Assembly: GCF_041260155.1 (NCBI RefSeq)
Contig: NC_091928.1
Coordinates: forward strand, 42,469,327 to 42,533,326
Direction: 5' to 3'
Source: Ptychodera flava
Lineage: Eukaryota; Hemichordata; Enteropneusta; Ptychoderidae
DNA: 64,000 nt
Shown here one piece after another: positions 33,990 to 45,310 of this stretch (position 1 is its first letter; each line of letters begins with the position of its first letter). Made by a program: the position numbers and the translations under genes. Below the pieces are notes generated by a model. It did no database searches and was not told the DNA's origin. It worked only from the letters and a program-made list of their open reading frames with translations.

Positions 33990-36235
33990 AAGTCTCGACC
34001 AAGCTGGCCGTCACTGATAATTGCTTAAATTTCATACACAACCTAGAAAGTCCCAGCCGGATAAACGGTGTTAATTTCCTTCGTCCTTTGCCTCGTGCCT
34101 GATTAGTGAGAATCATCGACAGAAGAACGTATACCTACCTGACAACTCGCTGATGGATACAAAGTGATGCCTGTCTCTAAAACAACTTACGGTTATGTGC
34201 CTGCCTGACAACTCGAGAATCAAGGATAGTATATCATTCGGCTACCATGGAATGTGCCACTTTTGCACAGGGACGGCCGCTCAAAGATGAGGATGGAGAA
34301 TACAGTTTCGTGCAGCTCGGAATCGAGCGTTGCATATTTCCAATGGGTTTTGATCTGTAGATCACTCAATCAGTAAGCAATTTTATTTTGACAAGTACCA
34401 ACGTTAAATAGAAAAGCCAGTAAATGTGTCTGAATGAGTCTTTGAATGCATGTCTGTCGGCCAGGCAGTCGTCCCGAGTCAATGCCCTTCGGCATACGCC
34501 AGGTGGCATTGTTCACCCTTATTTTGGTGAGGCAGTCCCTGTGAGAAAATGCCAAAATCCACCGGAGAACCACCTAATCCTCTTGCTGCACCGGCTTTTA
34601 GAAACACATTCTTGGTTTAAATTATTATACATTGTAAACGATATATAACGTCCCAACTTAAGTAGAGTATAAAAAGTATCAAGCGAGTAAATCATCAATC
34701 TTCTGTCTTACACCATAGTTACCATGCTTACAACGAGAAAACAGGTAAACGCCAGGGAACACCCAACCCCAATTCGAATTCGTGTGTACCCCGGACAGTC
34801 AGAACTACAAGGCACAAACTCTAAAATTTTCCGTAAAATCAGGGATCAAAAGTCTATCGGGGTCAAACTCACATTTTCTAAGAAATGAAGGGCCAAATCG
34901 TACTTGAGGCAAACATGGTATCCCTTGTCAAAAGTCTACCTCAGGCGAAAGGATAGGGGCTCGAAATTGCGATACACATGTTGATGCCCTTCCTATGACG
35001 GAGCCAGCAACGGGGTTAAACAGTGTTAAGACAGATATTGGTTCAATTACAACGCAAAGTTACCACATAGCAAAAATACATGAAAGTATTATGAGAGAAA
35101 TAAAAGAAGTAATGTCACGGGATAATTTTCGAACTAAATACATAATATTTCATTTTCCTAACTGATGGGAATGACTTTGTCCATTCCTGAAGCGAAAATG
35201 ATTGCTATAACATCTAATATTTTGACTTATGCAGACATGTTTACTGCTTGTCAAATATTCATTCATGAAGTTGTTCATTAGAATGTTTGGAGTTTTGTTG
35301 ATCACAGGAATAAAGAAAGTAGAACGTCCGTACCTTCTGAGAAGAAGGGATTTCAATAGAAAAAAGTTCTTTCATTGCATATCTTTTTTCTACTAACAAA
35401 AAGGCATAAACAAGCCTAGGTGACATGTATAGGCAAAGTATTGAAAGGAATGATGTTTCAGTAAAGCTTAGACCGACATATAACAAAACCACCCACACAG
35501 GTTCGGGTATGAATAGGTCTTCAACCATTCTTTCAGTATGAAGTAAAATTAGGCGTCTGTTATCGAGCAATAATTGTTGAGCTGGCTCAACAAGTTTGAA
35601 CAGGATAGTATAAACGTTGTTTGGAGTTCAACATGTCAACATGTGTGATTCCTAAACACAAGATAGAAGGGGAAACCAGGTCAAACAATTATTTTTGAAT
35701 AGAGGTTTTCGGTTTACAGAGCGGAGATGTCATTGACTTGTATCGCTTGGCCCAAGATTAACACTCGATTTTCATGTTACGCTTTTTGACACTGAAGATG
35801 TGACAACGTTGGACCGACCGGAAGTTGCTAAATTCGTGTTTAAGGACAACCTAATTCGTCCGGATCGATATGTAAAGTGTGCAACGTTTAAGCCAACTGC
35901 ATGGTTGTTGGCTCCAGGTTCCGACAAATAACATCAATCTTTCTCAAGGATATGCCTCGGGAACAGTTGTTTCAGAAATTCAAATGTTTAACAAATTCAA
36001 AAATTCAAATTTTTCAACTCTTACTTTGCCTGTTTTTTTTATCTGGACTTATTTTGCTATGCGTTGAGTAAATGAAGTGTTCAATGTCTCATGTTCTTAA
36101 AAATTGCAAATTACGTTTTGTCCAAAGTGTTATCACAGGCGGGGTGACCATTTTGGACAATATTCTGTAAATTTCGGTAATTTGTTTCTCTAAGGGACTT
36201 TGCTGACATTACAGGGGGTGGTGTTTTCAAAGTAA
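33990..36235 (+). repeat. Segmental duplication, copy A (upstream of lipase 2)
   Basis: Colinear with 43000-45310. Landmarks: CTCGCTGATGGATACAAA, GTTATGTGCCTGCCTGACAA, TTTTGCACAGGGA, AAAATCCACC, TTCATTAGAATGTTTGG, CGCCCACACAGGT/CACCCACACAGGT, CTGGCTCAACAAGTTTGAAC and GATCGATATGTAAAG. Around 35770-35930 one frame reads FHVTLFD, PEVAKFVFKD and PDRYVK. Part of this is recoverable in copy B with frameshifts, so the unit may contain a dead, unidentified coding piece. The end (36070-36235) is a partial GGTAGAACGCGC MITE. Confidence 0.75.
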
Positions 36236-36935
36236 TGCTGAGAAAAAAATGATGACCCATCAAAAGTGTTTTCGAGAAAAAGAGTGACCCTCCCTAATTT
36301 TAATGCGCACAAACAATGCCCCCCCCTGCGTGTCACAGTTCATATCAATAACATCTTATTTGACATATAATTCCTCATTTGACCTTTGTACTTTCAAATA
36401 ATACTTTTTAACCTTTACAAATAATCACGGGTGATTTCCAATATCATGTTTGTTGTTCACATCTGCTCTTTCAAACAACCTATTCTCACCACGTACATTT
36501 ATATCAATTGTCAATCATTTGTAAAAGCACAGATTTTTCCCCATGGACTACAATGTATAGTGAATCAAGATTTTAGCGAAATTCCAAAATCAAATTTCTT
36601 GCACACATATACACTTGTAACCTCTCTAATCTAATTAAGTACATAAATATCAATTATCAAGCGTCTATACGGTAAATACACACAGGTCTAGCTAGTTTTC
36701 TATTGGAATAAAAATGTTTCATCTTTCGTCATAAACTACAATGTATTGTGAATCAATATTTCGGTGTAATTCCAAAATCATATGTCTTGCACGCATGTGC
36801 TCTTGTAACCACTCTAGTCTAATGAAGTACATGGATATCAATAATCAAAAGTCGATAAAAGCTCAAATTTAGCTAGTTTTGTAATGGGAAAAATTATTCA
36901 TAGTTTTCTTATAGGCTTACATGTATAGTGTTATC
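36236..36935. other. AT-rich tandem-like sequence
   Basis: Two loosely repeated blocks (about 36540-36680 and 36725-36870) share ACTACAATGTATNGTGAATCAA, ATTCCAAAATCA, CTTGCACNCAT and TAGCTAGTTTT. A third diverged block follows the MITE at about 37100-37240. No gene was seen. Confidence 0.5.
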
Positions 36936-37093
36936 CAATCTGATTAAAATCAGATGTAGAGTACGGCGACGTCTCTGTACTTGCGCGGTTTTCTCTTGCT
37001 GTCGCCTCTCACTAGTAGTAGAGGCGACAGCAAGAGAAAGCCGCGCAAGTACAGAGACGTCGCCGTACTCTACATCTGATTTTAATCAGATTG
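36936..37093. mobile_element. Palindromic MITE with perfect 9-bp target duplication, copy 2
   Basis: 158 bp, almost a perfect palindrome: CAATCTGATTAAAATCAGAT, GTAGAGTACGGCGACGTCTC, GCGGTTTTCTCTTGCTGTCG, then complementary. Flanked by AGTGTTATC at 36927-36935 and 37094-37102. Same family as 14657-14803. Confidence 0.9.
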
Positions 37094-38215
37094 AGTGTTA
37101 TCAACATTTTTGGTGAAATTCCAAATTCAAATTTCGTGTACCCGTATGTACTTGTGACCATCCTATTATTACCAAGTATATTTACATCAATTATCAAACG
37201 TCTATAAATGCACAGATATTGCTAGTTTTACATTAAAATGTTGATAGCTGTTGCTTATTTGGCAACATGACGAAAGAACTTTAATATACAGCATTAAAGC
37301 ATGATTATCATATACCTAGATTCACGTGCCTGTGTGAAGCTATGGGAGAAAGCGCCCTCATATCCGTGCATTTTTTTACGTATCGCGCCCCGGTCCGGTG
37401 CCGAAATTGGATGAACGCGTCGAATTGCGAACCTACTTTGCATCTAGAACGTTTTACCCTAAACAAAAGTGTAGACTTGGCTCAAGTCGGTGAATTTCTA
37501 AAAAAAAACTTTGTCTGTCTCTCCTATTTCATACAAACCTATCTGGAACTTAGCAGCCCAGGCCTGAATTGAACGTGTTTCCTTTGAGTCAGCGCAGTAG
37601 TGAGTTAGTTTCTGCCGGAACTCCCCTGCATAACGATCACCCCACTCATTGCGTTCACTCCTCTGACCACCACTCACTCGTTTCACATGAAAACAGAACA
37701 CAAATCATCGCGTTTACCCCACTCAAACATTCACAAATCACAGACTTGAACCAAGTCTAATAAAAGTGCGCAAGACTCAAAAGTTGCCGACAGGCGCACT
37801 GCGTCGTTTAGGAACTAACTCCATTGGAGCCGTGTCGGTGACACCGCGACCGGTTAATATTTCGAAATTTATGTGAAATCCAATGTATAGTAAGTGCGTA
37901 CCTGTTCAGTGTAAATTACAATAATTTACATCACGCTTTTGTCCTTTTTAAACCTCGATTTAAACCTGGGTCTCTGTTGGACTCGTATTTATATGTTGCT
38001 TTGCGTGTTCTAGAATTCTACAAATGACGTCATTATGTATGTCAATCCGCGATGGGAAAGCGGCCATCGCCATTCTGAAAAAAATGGACACAAATGGCGA
38101 TGGATTTTTGATATCGCAAGCATTTTTATGTCAAGAAAAATGCTGAATATTATGTAAACAACGTATTTATCATTCCATAATCAGATATTACTCCCCTATA
38201 TTTTTCTCCGTTCAG
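37094..38215. other. Intergenic, no gene recognised
   Basis: A GC-richer patch at 37340-37860 has chance open frames on both strands. No exon could be supported. Confidence 0.4.
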
Positions 38216-38246
38216 CCACAGACAAGGAGAAACTCCTTGTCTGTGG
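38216..38246. repeat. Perfect 14-bp stem hairpin
   Basis: CCACAGACAAGGAG, an AAA loop, then CTCCTTGTCTGTGG. Small and isolated; function unknown. Confidence 0.8.
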
Positions 38247-40789
38247 TTCAGCGAAGGAAAGTACGAGTGACGCAATGATTATTACGTTACGAATTTATTC
38301 AAGCCAAGAATTTATTTTTTTAGTAAAATAGAGGGAGTTTTTCTCAACAATTCTGCGATCAAACGTCTGAACTACTTTTGGAATAATATCAATACGCCGT
38401 TCGCGATTTATCAATCATTTCTAGGGTGAGCAAGGAGCACGGCGCTTATGTTTGTGTACGGAACAAATTACACATTAACCTCACACAACACGTACTTCTC
38501 GCGAAGTTATACACGAATTTCGAAGTGCAGAGAGTGTTTAGCTATGGTCAGTTATTAAACCTCCGCTTAGAAAAGCAGGTCAATTGTATAATTACAGGGA
38601 TTAGATCGCAAAGTAGCGACATCGACTTGAAGAGCCTATGTGGTCATTAACTTCGAAGAGTTTGCGCTTTTAAGGTCACATTTCTACTTCTTTCTACATG
38701 TTTATTAAAGTTTGTTGATCGTTTGGATTTTGGTTGATCACTGGACCATTGGGAGTGGAATGTCAGTGCCGTTCGAGTACAAGACAGCCAGTGCCAACAA
38801 GGACAAGCTGAGTGATTGCACGCCCCTTGTTTCTCGCTTCTCCATAAAAGGGCAAGGTGACATGTCTAGACACATTGCTTGGTGAAGCCTAGATAGCAAC
38901 TGACTGGAAAATATTACAGAACAAAAATTTGTAACGTAGCCTGCCCTGCTGCGTACGTGTAAATATCCGCGTGACTGGAATTAGTTAACGAAGGCGCTGT
39001 TGAATCATTGAGAAATGTATACATGAAGAGCCCTTCTGGAAACTTTCATCCAATTAAAACAAAAAGAAAAAAATGATATTCTGAATACACCTTCCAAAAT
39101 TGCATGATTCATCCCCAGCTTATCGCAAAAAAGGCCGTTCGGGACAACGTCAAGACGCTTACTGTCATCGAGGACTGTAGTGGGGAAGTGGTTGTCAGGC
39201 AGTCTAATTTTGTAAGCACCTCAGTTTTACACAGCAGCAGACTTAAAAAGCTATGCAAGGCGGATAACATGGGATGGCGTATTGTACGAATAAATAACAA
39301 ATTCAAAACCGATTGAAATCTGGACAACAGAACTGGAATAATGTAGAACTCTAGCTTTTCTGACTTATACGATGACCTCATGTTTATGCTCTGGCGTGAA
39401 ATTATACCCAGTCGTGTGGCACCTAACAACATTGGTATTTTTTAAGTCAGCCCCGATGAAGTAAGGTGTCATTTAAAAAAAACCGACCGGAATAAGGGTT
39501 TCAGTTCTAGGGGATAGGTAATGAAATTGATCAGTGTGACATTTTCAGAAACTTGTTCACATGTCAAGGAAGACTGTCCTTAACCCTTTGAGCGCCAAAG
39601 TCACAATTTTGTTCCCTATATAAAATGCACCACATTCAGTTTTTCTGATTTTTGCCAAAAGTGTGATGAAAAACTGTAGCCAATGAAATGTGATATCTGT
39701 ATGGTCCAAAATTATCACAAAAATTACAGAAAAATTCATAAAAATTGGTAAAATGTTGCACTAAAATTTTGGTGGGAAAAAATGCTGCACTCAAAGGGTT
39801 AAGTTTGAAAATAGTGTACGATTCTCTTTCAGGCTGCAATAAACGCACTGCCCATATAAAACATGATATACAACTCTGTTCGAAACTTCAGAGCGTCACC
39901 ATGCTACCGAGGCCACAAATGGCATTTATAGGATTCATCTAAACTGTAATTCACGACCACATACATGTATATCGAAGTGCTGTAAGAATTGCTCTTTAAT
40001 TTCTATATTCAGTGTTGTTACAGAGAACATCAGTAAGAGAGTACATTACTTTGCAAACATCTTTATAAATGCAGCCTCATTTTCTCAGTAATCGTAAGCG
40101 CAATTGAGATCCCTTCACTGCAGCGTATCATTATGTTAGAAGAAGAAGACACAATCACATCAGGAACAGAACCTGTGTATCCCTTGTCGCAGAGCTGTGG
40201 TACAGGTCTGCGTAAGCAAAGATGGCGCATGTAATTGTGCTTTTCATCGCTTTTTTATAGTGATGTCACGACACAGCTTCATTAAGTTTGCCCTTGCAAA
40301 CGGTTCTGTATCAAGAGCTGTTTCAGTTGCAATGTTTGTTAACAATAATATGATCGACAACGGACAAGGGAAGGGTATCTTCCACTTATTTGGTGTGAAT
40401 AATGTGCACGCCCGGGTGAGTTCCACAGTTGGGGTCATGTTGAAGACCCACTCAAAGTTCACTTCAAGCACAGAATCTTTAATTTGCTACATGACAAGAA
40501 GAAAATCAAACCATCACTCAGCAGTTTTGTTACAATCACTAAGCAGTTTTGTTACTACATCAGGTTAAACTTAATCGAACTATTGTCTTTAAATTGACTG
40601 ACAGAATCATCTTTAATTTGACTTAATGTTGCACAGTTTACCTAATAAACACGCCCACATCGTTAAATTTCTTACAACTAAAATTACAAATCATATGTAT
40701 ACTTATACTTTTCTAATGATTAACTATTTACAGCAGTTATTGTATAACTGAAATGACAGCCGAGCAGAGACTCGCTATCCCAAATCACT
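38247..40789. other. Region between lipase 3 and the 36-kb repeats, no gene recognised
   Basis: 38680-38930 shows weak colinear similarity to 35266-35420 and 44280-44460 (GTTGATCACTGGA, AAGTGGAA-GTC, GGTGACATGT-TAG), possibly a third partial copy of the segmental duplication. Open frames at 38426-38650, 39104-39432 and 40197-40568 have no recognisable domain. Confidence 0.35.
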
Positions 40790-41989
40790 TTAGAACACAT
40801 AGGGTGACACATCAGGTGCTATGGGGATGTAATAGAGTCCACGAGAACTCTCTTTACAGTAGTATCCCATCTCTGCAGACTCGCCTTCCTTGGTTTGCCT
40901 TATAGGTTTGTCTTGCTCTGGAACTCCATCGAGAATCATATTTGTTGTTAAGACACCCGGATTCTTTATACTAAAGTTGTAGTAGTCCATTGCCCGAAAA
41001 TGATCAAATCCCACTTGGTCGTAACCATAATTCGGGTAAAAATCTACGGTACCGAGTGGTATCAGCGTGCCGAGGTGATTAACTGGAATCAGTTTCGCCC
41101 CGATCCCATCATAGAAGCCATTGGTATGGATAACATCCACAAAGTCTGCGTCTGACTTTCTCAACATCTTGTCTCTTGCACCATCTTCAAAGTCTGGGCC
41201 GGCAGGATCGAGAGCTGTTATCCTTGAAAAGACACCACTGGAACGCCCTGCTTTTCCAAGCAAGTGAGCACCTAGGCTGTGACCAACACCATGTATCTTT
41301 ATTCCTGGTTTCTCCTTCTTGATTTCCTTAGCTACATCTCCTAACCATTCACCAACGGGCTGTGTAGTGGCAGCTGCTCTGTGGTATATAGACAACCAAT
41401 CAACAAACTCTTGGTCAGAAAACCACTCCAGCAATTGAGGTTTTGGAATAACTGTTCTAAAAATATTTAGTGGGCTGTTTATGGCAGTGACCCATGCCCT
41501 TGTTTGGAGTGTCTGGATGTTTCTTTGAAGAATGGTCGTCATGTTGTGTGGACCTGTTACCGGCAATCTCATTAGGAAATTTGTAATTTCTGTTTCAAAA
41601 GTGTCCATTTGTCTCTTTATCCCAGGGTGCAATGATCGAATTTCCGCGAGTCTTCGTTTGAAAGAGCTGCGTTTGTTTCTCAACACTGCAAGATCGATAG
41701 CAGCCCCCCGTGTCCAATCAAGACGCACGACGGTCACAGTAGGGTCTTCTTTTACCATGAAGTTTTCCATATCCTTGATCCAGCCAGCTTCAATGTTACT
41801 GACGTAACCATGAACAATGAAGGTCAATTTTTCCTTGTCGAGGAATCCGCTGTCATGCAGTTTTTTCACCATGTCAGAAGTGTTAGTACTGTAAGTAATC
41901 TTGCCGGAAGTTTCGCTGCCTTTCCTGGCTTTCATATGAGGCTGTACCTCAGAGATCGGCATCGCGTCGTGTCCATCGAATTCCGACAT
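40790..41989 (-). CDS. Lipase copy 3: intact pancreatic-lipase-family hydrolase
   Basis: Uninterrupted 399-residue paralogue of copy 2. Motifs: FIVHGY (57-62), LDW (90-92), inserted helical segment of about 100 extra residues (93-201), YHRAAATTQPVGEWLG, GHSLG (Ser238), ALDPAGP (Asp261; Gly to Ala before Leu compared with copy 2) and DHFRAMDYY (His330). The segment after the Asp lacks the EEP of copy 2 (FEDGARDKM). No PLAT domain and no signal peptide. The hydrolase core is close to copy 2, whereas residues of the insert align poorly. The start ATG at 41987-41989 has an in-frame TAA upstream, so the N-terminus is probably complete. It is expected to hydrolyse lipid esters; substrate unknown. 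A transposon (42214-42764) sits about 225 bp upstream of the start. Confidence 0.92.
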   Translation of the reverse strand: MSEFDGHDAMPISEVQPHMKARKGSETSGKITYSTNTSDMVKKLHDSGFLDKEKLTFIVHGYVSNIEAGWIKDMENFMVKEDPTVTVVRLDWTRGAAIDLAVLRNKRSSFKRRLAEIRSLHPGIKRQMDTFETEITNFLMRLPVTGPHNMTTILQRNIQTLQTRAWVTAINSPLNIFRTVIPKPQLLEWFSDQEFVDWLSIYHRAAATTQPVGEWLGDVAKEIKKEKPGIKIHGVGHSLGAHLLGKAGRSSGVFSRITALDPAGPDFEDGARDKMLRKSDADFVDVIHTNGFYDGIGAKLIPVNHLGTLIPLGTVDFYPNYGYDQVGFDHFRAMDYYNFSIKNPGVLTTNMILDGVPEQDKPIRQTKEGESAEMGYYCKESSRGLYYIPIAPDVSPYVF

Positions 41990-42134
41990 TTTGTCACTAT
42001 TCTTCGGAATGTTGAATATAGATTATACAATCTGTCAACAAAATTCGTCAAGATGAAGAGGTACAGTTTGTCTGACTTCGCAAAACACTATTTAGGGCTG
42101 ACAGATCCGTCAGAGATTTCACTGCACTTCGGCC

Positions 42135-42136
42135 CT
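42135..42136 (-). other. Putative 3' splice site in the 5' leader of lipase copy 3
   Basis: The minus strand reads TTTTCGTCCTTTCAAATTTT then GCAG|GGCCGAAGTG. The position and flanking bases correspond to copy 2, supporting a conserved 5'-UTR intron. The MITE at 42214-42764 would lie within that intron. Confidence 0.5.
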
Positions 42137-42213
42137 GCAAAATTTGAAAGGACGAAAATCGAATACCGCAGACACGAAAACGATCACAACAAGCGTACTT
42201 TTATATGTTGCAC

Positions 42214-42764
42214 CACAGGGTACCCATACATCGGGTTGTTGTTGTTTGTATTGTTGTTTATGTTTATTAGTCGGACAATAAAATTCAACGAACATAACTG
42301 TTGTGTCGTTGTTGGTTCAAACGTAATGTGGATGTCATAAGGAAAGCTACAAGGAATTTGACCCGATGCAACTCTCTGCCAACGTTGTTGTTGTTTGTAT
42401 TGTTGTTTATGTTTATTAGTCGTGTTGTTGTTGTTGCTGTTGTTGTTGACCAATAAAATTCAACGAACGTAACTGTTGTATTGCTGTTGGCTCAAACGTA
42501 ATGTAGATGTCATAAGCAACGTTACAAGGACACAATCATTTTGACCTCCCTGCCAACGTACACTTTGAAGAGAGTGTACGTTGGCAGGGAGGTCAAGATG
42601 ATAGTGTCCTTCTAACGTTGCTTATGCAGCCACATTAACTTTGAACCAACAACAACGACGCGACAGTTATGTTCGTTGAATTTTATTGGTCAACAAAATC
42701 AAGATTAATAAACATAAACAACAATACAAACAACAACAACAACCAGATGTCTGGGTACCCTGTG
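42214..42764. mobile_element. GTTGTTG-rich palindromic MITE upstream of lipase 3
   Basis: Ends CACAGGGTACCC and GGGTACCCTGTG, with GTTGCAC on both sides (7 bp exact; 8 of 9 if the ends are set one base inward). Arms contain GTTTGTATTGTTGTTTATG, GACCAATAAAATTCAACGAA and GGTTCAAACGTAATGTNGAT. The centre is a palindrome: CTCCCTGCCAACGTACACT and its complement around 42562. The left arm is partly duplicated (42229-42384 and 42385-42560). A second copy is at 55126-55512. Confidence 0.8.
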
Positions 42765-43379
42765 GTTGCACCATCGTACAAACGTCGCTAATGACAGCTT
42801 CACTAAAGCGGGTAAATATTTCTTTAGGTTTGAAGGAAACATGTAGTCCTAAAGTCGCATTGCTGTGATGTAACGGTGCCTTGTGAGTCCAAGGATTAAG
42901 TTAGAAATAAAAAATCAAATTATTGCCTACAGGCAAGTACTGGAATGAGACAGATTAATAATAGACCAATCGGACTGTTTGTATTGTTGCTGCAAGTGTT
43001 GGCCGAGCTGAAAGTCCCACATAACTGTTACCTTTTCAAGAAAAACTTACAACGTCCCGTGCAGACATCTACACGGCATTTCCGTTTATTTCCGAGGCGA
43101 GCCCCTTTCGTCCCGTACCTAAAAATTAATGGAAAATATCAAAAAGAGGATATATACTTACTTGACAGCTCGCTGATGGATACAAAATGATGCCCGTGCG
43201 AAAACAACTAGGCGGTTATGTGCCTGCCTGACAACTTGCGGATCAAAGTGTATCACTCGGCTGAAGTGGAATGTACCATTTTTGCACAGGGATTGCCACT
43301 CAAAAATGATGGTTAAGAATGCAGAATTGTGCAGTTCGGAATCAAACGTAAGATATTTCCAGTATGTCTACCAAAGCTA

Positions 43380-43620
43380 GGAAACGAGTAGTTTTTCGAG
43401 AAACAAATTTTTGAACAAATCTAAAATAAGTCATTTCTAGGGACCTACATCCGAAATATCAAAGCTGTCTGAACTGCATGCACTTTTGAAGAAGGATATT
43501 TTAAAGATTTTTTGACCAAAAATGACAAAACGTTCCTTAAAAATACAAATCTGCAAATTTCATCACGATTTGAACAAACCTAAGTGAGGTCACTACAAGT
43601 GAACCGTATATCAAAGCAAT
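43380..43620. repeat. Dispersed repeat (ATATCAAAGCT / GGTCNAAAA family)
   Basis: Shares GGNACCTANATNCGAAATATCAAAGC, TTTTTGACCAAAAATGAC and TTTCATCACNATTTGAACAAA with 63540-64000, and similar motifs in inverted sense with 46290-46640. A weaker relative is at 60920-61075. Confidence 0.6.
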
Positions 43621-43687
43621 TGGACGACAGGGGACAGCAGTCAGTCCCCTGCGGTGAGGGAGGATGGGGTTCTTTGTGTAACCGTTT

Positions 43688-43860
43688 ATTTTATTATTTT
43701 ATTAATTTTGACTGTGATATTTGAAATAAAGATTCTGACTCAAAACGTCTGACTGCTTTCTTTATTACTACTATTACTACCAGTAATTTTATTAATTTTG
43801 ACTGTGATATTTCAAATAAAGATTTCGACTCCAAACCGTCTGACTGCTTTCTTTTTTACC
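43688..43860 (+). repeat. Two tandem ~100-bp units with AATAAA
   Basis: Each unit contains TTTTATTAATTTTGACTGTG, ATATTTNAAATAAAGATT, CGTCTGACTGCTTTCTTT. Duplicated poly(A)-signal-like sites; no upstream gene is evident. Confidence 0.8.
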
Positions 43861-45310
43861 TACAAGTCCTTATCTCCTCTTCACTTTAATTGCTCCGCAA
43901 ATATTGCCAACTTGCGAATCGGCTATTTGACTAAGTGTGGGACAGCTGTGGTATTGACTTAATCAATTAGTCCGCTGATATCACCCTCGTTTGGGTGAGG
44001 CATCCCCTATCAGAAAATGTCAAAATCCACCAGCTTATTGTGTCGTCCGATACTTTTTATGGTTTGCGTCATAATAAACGACATGATGACGTCACCGTGA
44101 ACTTAATTTCGAACTAAATATCTCATACTTCATTTCCCCAATTATAGGGATAAATTTCGAATTAAATATTTAATACTTTATTTTCCCCATTGATAGGAAT
44201 AATTTTGTCTATCCTCTAAAACCTAAATAATCGTTTATATCGAGTAGTTTGGCCCTATGTGGACATTTGTACTTCAGGTCAGATGTTTATGGACGACGCT
44301 GTTCATTAGAATGTTTGGTGTTTTGGCTGACCACTGGAATAATGAAAGTGGAACGTCTGAGAAGAAAAGAGTCAATGCAATGGAAAAACGTCTTTTACTG
44401 TATATCAAGTTTCTATCAACAAAAACGGAGAAAAACGAAGTGACATGTATTTGGCCTGTTATGGAAAGGAATGTTGTTCGATAGAGCTTAGGCCGAAATA
44501 AGAAAACCGCCCACACAGGTTGTTTGTCTCTGGATAGGTCTTCAATCATTCTTTGTCCCTCTTGTCAGTTTGAGGTAAAATTAGTCGTTTATTATCCAGC
44601 AATAATTGTTGACCTGGCTCAACAAGTTTGAACAGGATAGTATGCTAATTGCTTGGATTTCAAAAAGTCAACATGTTCTGTGGCTGTGTAATGAATGGGA
44701 CACAGAAACTTACGCCTGTCTCGGCTTCCTAAATACGGTAAATATGTCTCGGCTTCCTGAATAAAAGGGAAAATTAAGATGAAACAATTTGTTTGGAATA
44801 GAGATTTTTGGTTAAGAGAGTGACTTCTATCCTATTGACCCTCAATTTTCATGTTACGCTTTTTGACATTTAAGAGGTGCAACTTTGGACCTACCAGAAG
44901 TAGCAAAAATCGTGTTTCAGGACAGCCTAATTTACCCGGATCGATATGTAAAGCGGGCAGTGTATAAGCATACTACATGGTCTGTTAGCTCCTGGTTCCG
45001 ACTAATTGCACCATTCTTTCTCGAGGGTGTGCCTCGGGGTCATTTTTCAGACACTCAAATCTTTACAACTCGTATTTGGTCTGCCTTTTGCCTGGACTCA
45101 TTTTGCTGTCCGTTGAGTTAATTAAGTGTTCACTGTCTTGTTTTCTTGAAAATGAGAATTACATTTTTTCTACGGAGTTATTACAGGCCGTGGTGGTCAT
45201 TTTGAATAAATATCGATAAAATTCGGTTATTTGTTTCCGTGATACCAAACTTTGTACGGTGACCCCTGTCACTGGGGAAAGTTTGAGTAAAAGTATAGGG
45301 CAGAAAGGTA

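Larger units (their letters stand above)
43000..45310 (+). repeat. Segmental duplication, copy B (upstream of lipase 3)
   Basis: Colinear with 33990-36235. It contains extra blocks at 43380-43620 (dispersed repeat) and 43688-43860. A frame at 44885-45121 keeps PEVAKIVFQDSLIYPDRYVK like copy A but with upstream frameshifts. Its end (45125-45310) is a partial GGTAGAACGCGC MITE. Confidence 0.75.

Noticed and set aside
41810..42340. 176-codon plus-strand frame upstream of lipase 3
   Set aside because: It overlaps the lipase antisense, the leader and the GTTGTTG MITE, with no domain.
42184..42453. Asn-rich minus-strand frame
   Set aside because: It is the translation of the GTTGTTG repeat arm in the MITE.
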